NCBI RefSeq assembly: GCF_030817595.1
Contig: NZ_JAUSZN010000001.1
Span: 2,364,001 to 2,428,000 of the forward strand
DNA length: 64,000 nucleotides
Direction of reading: 5' to 3'
Origin: Neobacillus niacini
Lineage (GTDB): Bacteria > Bacillota > Bacilli > Bacillales > Cytobacillaceae
Numbering within the stretch: the stretch's first letter is position 1; every line of letters begins with the position of its first letter. The translations under genes and the position numbers were made by a program. Shown here in pieces: positions 37,687 through 44,649 of the stretch. The notes beneath the pieces are model-generated. The model was not told where the DNA came from, did no database searches, and saw nothing but the letters and a program-made list of their open reading frames with translations.

Positions 37687-39123
37687 TTATTTATTAAGGT
37701 CGCTGCCGCGAAGCCATGCTCTAATTTCACCTTCAGTAGGATCTACTGGATCAGGATTTAAACCAGGAATATATTCGCACGCTTCAAATATGGCCGGGAT
37801 AACATCAGCATGGACACCTACTGAATGGTGAATGTATGGACCTTTTACCAATTTTTCTTCCCATAATGGCCAATCATTCACTTCAACCCAAACATATGAA
37901 CCTCTAGTGAACGGTCCTTGAATTCCTTTTGCTTTTCCAAGGAATATTGAATATTCACCATGATCTCCGTCAAAGCGTGCAAGTGTCATTTCTCCGCCCT
38001 TTATTTCCCCTTCATGAGTACCAGGAGAATGATCTTCAAATAGGAAGTGTTTGTTTAGCTTTGGCTTTTCTTCCACACTTAACGATACAGGGAAGTTACC
38101 GCAGTGGAATAATAACTCGCCATTTGGATTTTCAGGGTGACGAACGGTAATATCGGCAAAGAATGTTGGTTTCGTATTTAACGTGGCCGCTTGAATCATG
38201 ATAGCAGTAATCGCACCATGGATGTCGGTTTCACACGTTACTGGAATTTGCTCATCTGTCAAAATCGCATTGGCTAAACATGGCATGATGCCGATAATGT
38301 CTTGTAAGGTCGACCAGCATTGAATGGCAATCGCTGTGCTTCTTGTATCGGCTGCCAGTTGTTTCATGGCTACTTTTAAGGAAGCAATTCGTCGAACATC
38401 CTGTTCAGTAACCCCACTCCAATCGAGTTTTTCCTTAATATAGCCAATTGCCTCATCTAATTCAGGGGTATCTGTTTTTTCTACTTTTAATGTTACCTTT
38501 TTCAATTCATCAAGCGTGATTGGATGAATTTGAATTCCAAAGGTCTCTAATAATTCTCCTTCATTGCAGATAACTGACCAAAAATCTGCTGGTCTTGTTG
38601 AGATTTGCAAGATTCGTAGATTTGTAAAATGCTTAACCACATTGGCTGCCGCAATAAAGTTCTTGAATCCTCTTTCAAAAACAGGGTTATCCACGCTGCA
38701 GTTCGTGATGTATGTAAACTTAACATTAAACCTTCTTAAGACTTTGCCTGTTGCAAAAAGGCCGCATTGTGTATCACGAAGACGCATTCCATCTTCTAAT
38801 GGTGCTTCATCCCTAGGACCCCACAGTAAAACAGGTTTACCAATTGCTTTAGCCACACGTGCGACAATGTCTTCTGTCCCAAAGTTACAATGAGGGAAAA
38901 ATAAAGCATCTACTTCGGCATCTCTAAATCTTTTAATAATTGTTCCTTCTTCAGAGCGATCATAGAGTAACCCTTCTTCATTAATTCCCTCTAGATCAAC
39001 AATTTCCATCTCAAGTCCAAAACTTTCCATTTTCTCTCTAATTAAATTTTTAAATTTCAGAGCATCTTCTTTACTAAATACAAATCTCCGAGTTGGGGCA
39101 AATCCAAGTTTAATTTTTTCCAT
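37687..39123 (-). CDS. L-fucose-isomerase-family protein (candidate D-apiose isomerase)
   Basis: The start is ATG 39123 (MEKIKLGFAPTRRF), 9 bp after GGAGGA; an in-frame ATG at 39144 lies before the ribosome binding site. The 478-residue sequence has the FucI/AraA-like organisation: a Rossmann-like first domain (ALFFPHCNFGTEDIVARVA, LLWGPRDEAP) and a second half with GAITAIMIQAATLN and HCGNFPVSL. Such enzymes interconvert aldoses and ketoses with Mn2+. As first gene of the operon with FGGY kinase, split transketolase and GH140, it could convert D-apiose to apulose. That assignment is inference. Confidence 0.68.
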   Translation of the reverse strand: MEKIKLGFAPTRRFVFSKEDALKFKNLIREKMESFGLEMEIVDLEGINEEGLLYDRSEEGTIIKRFRDAEVDALFFPHCNFGTEDIVARVAKAIGKPVLLWGPRDEAPLEDGMRLRDTQCGLFATGKVLRRFNVKFTYITNCSVDNPVFERGFKNFIAAANVVKHFTNLRILQISTRPADFWSVICNEGELLETFGIQIHPITLDELKKVTLKVEKTDTPELDEAIGYIKEKLDWSGVTEQDVRRIASLKVAMKQLAADTRSTAIAIQCWSTLQDIIGIMPCLANAILTDEQIPVTCETDIHGAITAIMIQAATLNTKPTFFADITVRHPENPNGELLFHCGNFPVSLSVEEKPKLNKHFLFEDHSPGTHEGEIKGGEMTLARFDGDHGEYSIFLGKAKGIQGPFTRGSYVWVEVNDWPLWEEKLVKGPYIHHSVGVHADVIPAIFEACEYIPGLNPDPVDPTEGEIRAWLRGSDLNK

Positions 39124-39149
39124 TACTATTCCTCCAAAATACACACATT

Positions 39150-39166
39150 TTTAGTAAAAGACTAAA
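39150..39166. promoter_or_regulatory. Inverted repeat in leader of the apiose-type operon (candidate LacI operator)
   Basis: TTTAGT, 5 bp, ACTAAA: a perfect 6-bp inverted repeat in the untranslated leader, 27 bp upstream of the isomerase start codon. It uses the same half-site as the repeats at 39203, 39275 and 39343. Confidence 0.5.
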
Positions 39167-39202
39167 TTTTTAGCTACATTGACTTAAAATAGCTTTAAAG
39201 TA

Positions 39203-39218
39203 ACTAAATTATTTTAGT
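39203..39218. promoter_or_regulatory. Inverted repeat at the start of transcription (candidate LacI operator)
   Basis: ACTAAA, 4 bp, TTTAGT lies just downstream of the -10 box at 39229-39234, a position that would block RNA polymerase. Half-sites match the neighbouring repeats. Confidence 0.55.
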
Positions 39219-39228
39219 AGTTGATGAA

Positions 39229-39257
39229 ATATTATCAATTAATATATTTACAGTCAA
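39229..39257 (-). promoter_or_regulatory. Sigma-A promoter of the apiose-type operon
   Basis: The minus strand has TTGACT (39252-39257), a 17-bp spacer and TAATAT (39229-39234). Inverted repeats lie on both sides, which fits control by the divergent LacI-family gene. Confidence 0.75.
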
Positions 39258-39274
39258 TGAGTTTTATAAATAAT

Positions 39275-39294
39275 TTTAGTTAATTTAAACTAAA
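39275..39294. promoter_or_regulatory. Inverted repeat upstream of the -35 (candidate LacI operator)
   Basis: TTTAGTT, 6 bp, AACTAAA is a perfect 7-bp inverted repeat, followed by a further ACTAA. It lies upstream of the operon promoter and could support looping or bidirectional control. Confidence 0.55.
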
Positions 39295-39342
39295 CTAACA
39301 AATTTTCACCAAAAATCTATTATTTATCGAAATGGAATATCA

Positions 39343-39399
39343 TTAGTTACTAAACAAAAACTAAAATAAAAACTAAACACGAAGAGAATGTGGTATAAT
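39343..39399 (+). promoter_or_regulatory. lacI-side promoter region with half-site cluster
   Basis: The palindrome TTAGTTACTAA (39343-39353) and two AAACTAAA half-sites precede a perfect TATAAT at 39394-39399, the candidate -10 of the LacI gene. No good -35 is seen. The half-sites in this position suggest autoregulation. Confidence 0.5.
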
Positions 39400-39442
39400 T
39401 TGTTTATATATAATGTGTAGTATTAGGAAGGTGTAAGATTTT

Positions 39443-40489
39443 ATGAAGATAGATGAAATTGCTAAATTGGCTAATGTTTCAAAATCAGCGGTCTCTTTAG
39501 CACTAAACGGGAAAAACGGAGTTAGTCAGAAGACTCGTGAAAAAATATTAAAAATTGCAGAGGAACACGGTTACATTCCTCGGCCTATTATTAAAGCAGA
39601 CCAATATTTTCAAACCAATACGAATACAAAGATATTGAGATTTGTCGCAGTAACAAATGCAGGTATTGTATCAGAAGAATTTGAATCTCTACCTTTTTTT
39701 ATGGAATTAATAAAATATATTGATACTCAATCTGGATCTAGTGGTTATTCCTTAATGGTTTCATCTATAAGTATAGAGTGCCTGCAAGAGGAAATATCAA
39801 GACTCGAAAATGAACAAAAATCTGCAGGAATTTTGTTATTGGGTACCAATTTAACACCAGAGCAAATTAAAATGATAGCAGACATACAACCGAATTTAGT
39901 TGTATTGGATACTTGTTATGAAACTTTAGATGCAAACTTTGTGGTAATGAACAATGTCTTTGGAGCTTATCAAGCTGGTCAATATTTATTTGAGTTAGGA
40001 CATAGAAAAATTGGTTATGTTGAATCAAATATAAGAATGTATAACTTTGAAATGAGGAAAAAAGGCTTTATCCAGGCCCTATCAGAAGGGAGATTGGAAA
40101 TAGATGAATACCATTATTTTTCCATTTCACCAACTACCATTGCACCCCAAGAGGCTTTTACAGAAAAAATAAAAAATAGTTTGGACAATATGCCAACAGC
40201 TTTATTTTGTGAAACGGATTATATGGCTATTAGCGTAATTAAATCCTTAACTGAATTAGGGATTAAAGTTCCAGAAGAGATTTCAATAATTGGATTTGAT
40301 AATATCTTCGAATCAAGGGTAATTACTCCTGAATTGACAACCATCCATGTGAAAAAGGATAAGATTGCATTCCTAGCGGTCGAAAAGCTAATCAGACTGA
40401 TTGAAGACAACGATGAAGATAAAATAAAATTACATGTTGATACTGAACTCATTATTAGAAATTCTTGTTTAGCAATTAATAAAAAATGA
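39443..40489 (+). CDS. LacI-family transcriptional regulator
   Basis: The 348-residue protein opens with the LacI helix-turn-helix KIDEIAKLANVSKSAVSLALNG and the hinge EEHGYIPRP, followed by a periplasmic-binding-protein-like effector domain (GILLLGTNLTPEQ, ELGHRKIGYVE, IIGFDNIFESRVITPELTT). It is divergent from the isomerase-transketolase-kinase-GH140 operon and ATG 39443 follows AGGAAGGTG. It most likely represses that operon until an apiose-type sugar is present. A decayed relative lies at 7128-7538. Confidence 0.92.
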   Translation: MKIDEIAKLANVSKSAVSLALNGKNGVSQKTREKILKIAEEHGYIPRPIIKADQYFQTNTNTKILRFVAVTNAGIVSEEFESLPFFMELIKYIDTQSGSSGYSLMVSSISIECLQEEISRLENEQKSAGILLLGTNLTPEQIKMIADIQPNLVVLDTCYETLDANFVVMNNVFGAYQAGQYLFELGHRKIGYVESNIRMYNFEMRKKGFIQALSEGRLEIDEYHYFSISPTTIAPQEAFTEKIKNSLDNMPTALFCETDYMAISVIKSLTELGIKVPEEISIIGFDNIFESRVITPELTTIHVKKDKIAFLAVEKLIRLIEDNDEDKIKLHVDTELIIRNSCLAINKK

Positions 40490-40570
40490 TGAATGATACA
40501 TTATTTAAAATAGAGGATTTAAAAAGACTTCTGGAGTGTTTTCAGAGTAGCGTTAACCTATTGCCGAAAA

Positions 40571-40656
40571 TTTGCCGAAAAACTCAGTTTAACTATATTA
40601 TTTTAATTATTTTGGATTGATTTTAATTTGCTTAAAGGCTCGTTAAATAAGCATTT
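40571..40656 (+). repeat. Island right-end segment, copy 1 (related to 49810-49896)
   Basis: This segment has TTTGCCGAAAAACTCAGT followed by AT-rich sequence, an ATTGATTTT stretch, AAAGGCTCGTTAAATAAG and CATTTT. The segment just before repeat D reads the same way with moderate divergence (TTGCCGAAAAACTCAGT, AAAAGGCTTGATAAATAAG, CATTTT). Both precede an att repeat, so they look like the conserved right end of two related elements. A second TTGCCGAAAA lies at 40561 and another at about 40798. Confidence 0.6.
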
Positions 40657-40695
40657 TAACAAAATTAATGTTTTGAGATTAACCAGTTTCATACT

Positions 40696-40739
40696 TTTCC
40701 TAAACTGTAGGTCGGAGGTTCGAATCCTCTTCGGGACGT
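40696..40739 (+). repeat. Attachment-site repeat C (tRNA-Arg 3' half)
   Basis: This is a 44-base exact copy of tRNA-Arg positions 2708-2751, from the anticodon loop to the base after the discriminator. With repeat B it brackets the apiose-type cluster precisely, and with repeat D it brackets island 3. Confidence 0.88.
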
Positions 40740-40742
40740 TTC

Positions 40743-40770
40743 AAAGCCTTGTTCTTACAAGGCTTTTTAT
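40743..40770 (+). terminator. tRNA-type terminator after repeat C
   Basis: AAAGCCTTG and CAAGGCTTT with a T run, like the hairpins after repeats B and D. Confidence 0.72.
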
Positions 40771-40851
40771 ATTGCTCTATATTAAGTGTTTTTTGTTTGC
40801 CGAAAATGAAAAGAAGCCCTCCGAAATGATCTATAACCCGATTAATGTACA

Positions 40852-40950
40852 CTAAATAAAAAGTGCCCGTATCTGTGTTGCCAGTACATTTTTACCAAAC
40901 TGATCATAGCCAATTCCCTCAATAATCGTTTTAAAATCAAGATTCGACAA
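40852..40950 (-). pseudogene. Short reading frame of unknown identity
   Basis: From TTG 40950 a 32-residue frame runs to TAG at 40852 (SNLDFKTIIEGIGYDQFGKN, VLATQIRALFI). A GGAGGTGTG site lies about 10 bp upstream. Composition is protein-like and it may be a truncated gene at the left end of island 3. I do not recognise it. Confidence 0.3.
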
Positions 40951-41297
40951 TGTTCATCACACCTCCAGAAAATATTATAATTTTTTCCATATATAAAAGT
41001 AAATTGAATTTCTTTGTTTCTAAGTCGGTTAGACTCCTTTCATTCTTGCATTCTATATCCCGGTATCAGTAGAACCTTGACGAATTTTTATTTTATTAGT
41101 AAAATATTTAAATTTCTTTAAAATAGACTGTATTTTACTTTCAAATACAATGGAAAAAATCTAGATGCTCTATAAAATGTCTTTTTATAAAAAAATTAAC
41201 AAGTTGTAACGGAATATACATTTTTTGTTCAAACATATTTCATTATTTAATAAGTCTTATTAGCACTCCTGTTAATGCAGTATGTATTTAAATATAA
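40951..41297. other. AT-rich non-coding stretch
   Basis: No protein-like frame, RNA gene or clear promoter is seen. It ends at the hairpin behind the transglutaminase-like gene. Confidence 0.6.
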
Positions 41298-41352
41298 ATA
41301 AACCGAAAACCTGCAAATAATGAATAATAACTTGCATGTTTTCGGTTTATTG
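41298..41352 (-). terminator. Hairpin downstream of the transglutaminase-like gene
   Basis: ATAAACCGAAAAC and GTTTTCGGTTTAT form a 13-bp stem, extended by TGCAA/TTGCA inside. Only a weak T run follows, so it may terminate or simply stabilise the mRNA. Confidence 0.6.
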
Positions 41353-41406
41353 TGAATGTGGGATATAGAACAAAAGAACGCATAACTTGAACTAGAAATA
41401 TAATTT

Positions 41407-42033
41407 TTATAATGTATCAGGTAGATGGTATTTATACATTTCTAATGTATTTGTATTTTCTACTAATGTTGCAATCGTTTTTGGATTAGGTTGACAATAA
41501 ATAATTGGATAGTCCTTTTCATCGAAATTTTCTTGAATGGAAAATGCTAAGATTTCTTCATTTATTGAAAATTCTGCTTGGACTCCTGGTTTGTTTCCAC
41601 GAGCATCTAGGCGAATCCATCGGTTAAATGAACGAAGGAATACTCCATTTAAAGTATGAAGTGAATACCCCTTATCGGGTGTATCGAATATCATAAGTCG
41701 TTGATAGCAAAAACCTGTTGGGATACCTTGTGATCTTAGTAAGGCAGCCAATAAATTTGATTTTGCGTAGCATATGCCTTCTTTGTATTTCATGACATCT
41801 GATGCTTTACAGGTAACATTGGTACTTTGTATGTCCCAAGAATGAGATATTTTGTCTCTTACAAATTCAAAAGCAGCCTTAGTCTTTTCAATTTCTTTCT
41901 GTTCATCATTAAACAATTCATTAACTATTTCCTTAATTAAAGGATGAGAAAAATTAACCACCTCTAATTCTTTCAAATAGTCATTTAAATCTGTTGACTC
42001 AGCAATTAATTCCAATAAACTCCAACTCCCCAT
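41407..42033 (-). CDS. Transglutaminase-like superfamily protein
   Basis: The roughly 200-residue protein has the transglutaminase-like triad: Cys in KEGICYAKSNLLAALLRSQG, His in YSLHTLNGVFL and Asp in RWIRLDARGNK. Members act as cysteine proteases, peptidoglycan or peptide amidases. There is no signal peptide. ATG 42033 lacks a ribosome binding site, whereas GGGGAGTTGGAG overlaps codons 2-5 and suits a TTG at 42015 (ELIAESTDLNDYL), so the shorter start is more likely. Confidence 0.82.
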   Translation of the reverse strand: MGSWSLLELIAESTDLNDYLKELEVVNFSHPLIKEIVNELFNDEQKEIEKTKAAFEFVRDKISHSWDIQSTNVTCKASDVMKYKEGICYAKSNLLAALLRSQGIPTGFCYQRLMIFDTPDKGYSLHTLNGVFLRSFNRWIRLDARGNKPGVQAEFSINEEILAFSIQENFDEKDYPIIYCQPNPKTIATLVENTNTLEMYKYHLPDTL

Positions 42034-42124
42034 TCATTTTTTACATAATTATACATACTTATTTATTAATATACAACATTAGTAATCTAATTCCATTGAT
42101 CCAATCTTCTTTTACTCTAATAAG

Positions 42125-42159
42125 AAAGGTGATTACCATTCATTTCAGTAATCACCTTG
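42125..42159 (-). terminator. Terminator of the small gene at 42255
   Basis: AAGGTGATTAC and GTAATCACCTT form an 11-bp perfect stem with an 11-nt loop. It lies in the gap downstream of the 42255-42575 gene and before the transglutaminase-like gene. Confidence 0.7.
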
Positions 42160-42254
42160 TCATACTTATTCAGTAAATTTTATTTTCCTGACACCGTTCA
42201 ATGATAACATGCCAGTTGATTTTTTCTCCAATCAACAATTTCCTTTGACACTGC

Positions 42255-42575
42255 CTATTTTATAAAACCACAAAGATACTGATAGAGTTCTTCCAACTCT
42301 TGTTCTTTTGCAACAATACAATTAGGATACTGTTTAATTTCCGCAATACTCGTTATTTTAAAATCATTTGGCGTAGGCAGCCCAGAGGCACAGATGACCA
42401 TATAATCTGCAAAGAAAATTAATCCTGTCAGAGCTGACATTTTGATTGTCATATGTCCCATTGCTCTACCAGCGAACAAACCTTTCATCGCACTTTTTCC
42501 ACCTGATCTTTCGATAACGATCTGATGCTCGTCCACCATTACTTTTGTACCCGATTTAAAGTCGAATGTTTTCAT
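42255..42575 (-). CDS. Small protein, PH-like/DUF4429-like
   Basis: The start is ATG 42575 (MKTFDFKSGTKVMVDEHQIV), with GGAGGAG 11 bp upstream; longer frames run into repeat DNA. The 106-residue product has a pattern common to the DUF4429/bacterial PH-like fold, GKSAMKGLFAGRAMGHMTI and IAEIKQYPNCIVAKEQELEE. Function is unknown. It lies beside the first IS copy. Confidence 0.5.
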   Translation of the reverse strand: MKTFDFKSGTKVMVDEHQIVIERSGGKSAMKGLFAGRAMGHMTIKMSALTGLIFFADYMVICASGLPTPNDFKITSIAEIKQYPNCIVAKEQELEELYQYLCGFIK

Positions 42576-42625
42576 AGTTAGTATATCTCCTCCCACTTTA
42601 CTATAATGGTTGGAATTTCCAATAT

Positions 42626-42713
42626 CTATGATAATTATCATAGTAAAAATAGTATCCGTCATGTAAAAAGGTGCCTATGTCACTTGTCGAATTTAATTCC
42701 TCCGACAAGTGAC
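42626..42713. repeat. Palindromic extragenic element, copy 1 (IS target)
   Basis: It has an 18-bp perfect palindrome centred in CTATGATAATTATCATAG (42626-42643), then a hairpin GTCACTTGTCG (42679-42689) with CGACAAGTGAC (42703-42713). Outer arms AGGTGCC (42669-42675) and GGCACCT (44024-44030) pair only if the IS is removed. A diverged copy exists at 48127-48216. Confidence 0.65.
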
Positions 42714-42793
42714 TGTGGTTGACCCCCTTATAATAGACATATAGAGTATGATGAAGATACGACATATCTGAGTTTCTTTGGGGGACAATTAAC

Positions 42794-43105
42794 ATGAGAA
42801 AAAAACAATCATCACATAATAGTGTCGAAACTAAGTTGGAAGCAGTGCGTCAAGTGCTGGAAAATAAAAGGCCAGTGGCTGAGGTTGCAAGTGAACTAGA
42901 TTTACACCGGGATACAGTGAATCGTTGGGTAATCTCTTTTAAGGATAATGGTGAGCAGGGTCTTGTGAATCCACGCTCTATTTCGAAGCCTTCTCAGTCA
43001 AAGGATATAAAGAAGACCCGGGAGTTGGAGAAGAAAATAAAAGAAAAAGACATGGAGATAGAAATCCTAAAAAAGTTCCAGGCCTTTCTCAAAGGGAACG
43101 AATAA
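42794..43105 (+). CDS. IS3-family transposase OrfA
   Basis: The 103-residue protein has an N-terminal helix-turn-helix (RPVAEVASELDLHRDTVNRWV) and a leucine-zipper-like coiled coil (RELEKKIKEKDMEIEILKKF). It binds the IS ends. Near its end AAAAAAG (43069-43075) is a typical slippery site; a -1 shift there continues as VPGLSQRERISKKFEAISYL into the OrfB frame, giving the active OrfAB transposase. Confidence 0.93.
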   Translation: MRKKQSSHNSVETKLEAVRQVLENKRPVAEVASELDLHRDTVNRWVISFKDNGEQGLVNPRSISKPSQSKDIKKTRELEKKIKEKDMEIEILKKFQAFLKGNE

Positions 43106-43131
43106 GCAAGAAATTCGAAGCTATTTCTTAT

Positions 43132-43980
43132 TTGAGAAAGGATTATCCAGTCAATCTTTTATGCCGCATACTTGGGGTTTCCTCAAGTGGTTATTTTGCA
43201 TTTCTTAAACGTCCTAAGCGCAAACCATCTGGAGAAGAACGCCAAGATTTAAAACAAGTAAAAAGGATTTATTTCCTTCACAAGGGTACGTATGGAGCCA
43301 AAAGAATATCCCGAGCATTAAAAGCCGAGGGCATAATAATAAATCACAAAAAAGTAGCGCGACTCTTGAATGAGGCCAATTTGAAAGCAAAGGTGAGGCA
43401 ACCAAAAACTACTCATGAATCTAAGGAACAATCTGCAGGCTATGTCTATAAAAATCTATTAAATAGGGATTTTGACGCTGTTCATCCCAACCAAAAATGG
43501 GTAACAGATATGTCAGAGGTTTTGGTGGGTCAGGAAAAGTTGTATATCTCTGCGGTAATGGATTTATTTAATCGCGAAGTAATTGCCTTTGAAATGAGTT
43601 CAAGTCCTAATAAGGACTTGATAAAAGCGACTATTATGGCTGCACAGAAAAAGCGAAAATTGGATACATTGGACGGGGTCCTAATCCATAGCGACCAAGG
43701 AAGTGTGTACAGATCTCACATGTATCGCAATCTTAGTAAGGAGCTCCACTTCATACCAAGTATGTCAAGGAAGGCAAACTGTTGGGATAACGCTGTCATT
43801 GAGAGCTTTTTTTCGCAGTTAAAGACGGAATTCCCTTGTTTTTATCCAAACAGCCCAATTGATTCCTTTCAACATGATTTAAAGAAATATATTCGTTATT
43901 ACAATGAAAAACGAATCCAAAAAAGAATGGGATTCGTTTCTCCTAAAATGTATTATTTTAATTACCAAAATGCATCATAA
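43132..43980 (+). CDS. IS3-family transposase OrfB (DDE integrase)
   Basis: It has an HTH_21-like segment (YGAKRISRALKAEGIIINHKKV) and a retroviral-type integrase core with DDE residues in WVTDMSEV, LIHSDQGSVYRS and NCWDNAVIESFFSQLKTE. Its frame is open upstream to the slippery site in orfA, so it is normally made as an OrfAB fusion. It is intact. Confidence 0.95.
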   Translation: MRKDYPVNLLCRILGVSSSGYFAFLKRPKRKPSGEERQDLKQVKRIYFLHKGTYGAKRISRALKAEGIIINHKKVARLLNEANLKAKVRQPKTTHESKEQSAGYVYKNLLNRDFDAVHPNQKWVTDMSEVLVGQEKLYISAVMDLFNREVIAFEMSSSPNKDLIKATIMAAQKKRKLDTLDGVLIHSDQGSVYRSHMYRNLSKELHFIPSMSRKANCWDNAVIESFFSQLKTEFPCFYPNSPIDSFQHDLKKYIRYYNEKRIQKRMGFVSPKMYYFNYQNAS

Positions 43981-44135
43981 ACGTCGAATTTTCCAATGTC
44001 TATTTTTCGGGGGCTTGACCACTGGCACCTCTATTTATTGTAGTAATGTGTTTTTTCGCATGATAGACTTACTTAAAGCACATTCAATTTAACCGGCTGC
44101 ATATCTGTTTTATTTGTTAGTCTTTGGATAGTGTA

Positions 44136-44648
44136 TCATTCAACAAGCTTATCCTCAATAAAGTGCATCCTCTTCAGGACCTTTCCTTCTTTACTTTTAT
44201 CATAAACATTGTACTCTTTTTGTGGTTCAGTATCTGACCAAATGATTGATGCAATGAGATCATGTTTATGATGTTCCATCCGATCCGTATTCATGTAACC
44301 TTCATCAGGCTGCCAGTCTCTTGGCAAATCGTCACTTTCCCTATAGAAGGACAAGTAAAAATTCCTATTTTTTCCTTCTATTCCTTTCATTTCACCTTCA
44401 ACTGGATGATCCTTCAAGTATTTTTCCACTAATTCTTTCATATCTTTTAAATCTTTTGGTGGATTCAGAATCATGTAATGCTTTCTAAGAGTCACCACTT
44501 CTTCATCCTTTTTACCAACGACCTGTTCTGTATTGGCAATTTCAAAAATCTTTGTTTCCCCGCTTGATCCCTCATTCTTTGTACATCCCATTATGTAGAA
44601 TGAAATGAAGAATGTACCAATAATCAAAACTAGAATTTTCAAATTCAC
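44136..44648 (-). CDS. Lipoprotein, candidate partner of the DUF3289-like protein
   Basis: The 170-residue protein has a lipoprotein signal peptide with lipobox YIMGC (Cys about residue 22) and a polar mature part (DDLPRDWQPDEGYMNTDRM). It begins 1 bp after the stop of the large protein at 44650, so the two are cotranscribed. No family is recognised. As a membrane-anchored small protein directly behind a toxin-like gene it could be an immunity factor, which is inference. Confidence 0.7.
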   Translation of the reverse strand: MNLKILVLIIGTFFISFYIMGCTKNEGSSGETKIFEIANTEQVVGKKDEEVVTLRKHYMILNPPKDLKDMKELVEKYLKDHPVEGEMKGIEGKNRNFYLSFYRESDDLPRDWQPDEGYMNTDRMEHHKHDLIASIIWSDTEPQKEYNVYDKSKEGKVLKRMHFIEDKLVE

Positions 44649-44649
44649 T

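Larger units (their letters stand above)
42716..44021 (+). mobile_element. IS3-family insertion sequence, copy 1
   Basis: The element is 1306 bp. Left end TGGTTGACCCCC and right end GGGGGCTTGACCA are imperfect inverted repeats extending to ATAGACAT. CTG (42713-42715 and 44022-44024) is a 3-bp target duplication. It encodes orfA and orfB with a frameshift signal. It is nearly identical to 48217-49522; a T/C change in orfB (gacgctgtt versus gacgccgtt) is the only difference I noticed. Confidence 0.93.

Noticed and set aside
39343..39394. A CRISPR-like set of short AAACTAAA repeats
   Set aside because: Units are only 6-8 bp, spacers are irregular and no cas gene is present; they are regulator half-sites.
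40628..40855. A 75-codon frame across att repeat C
   Set aside because: It runs through the tRNA fragment and its terminator, has no ribosome binding site and a matching frame exists at repeat D for the same reason.
42626..42643. Fur box in TGATAATTATCA
   Set aside because: The palindrome lies in a repeated extragenic element beside an IS, not in front of an iron gene, and the second copy has a mismatch.
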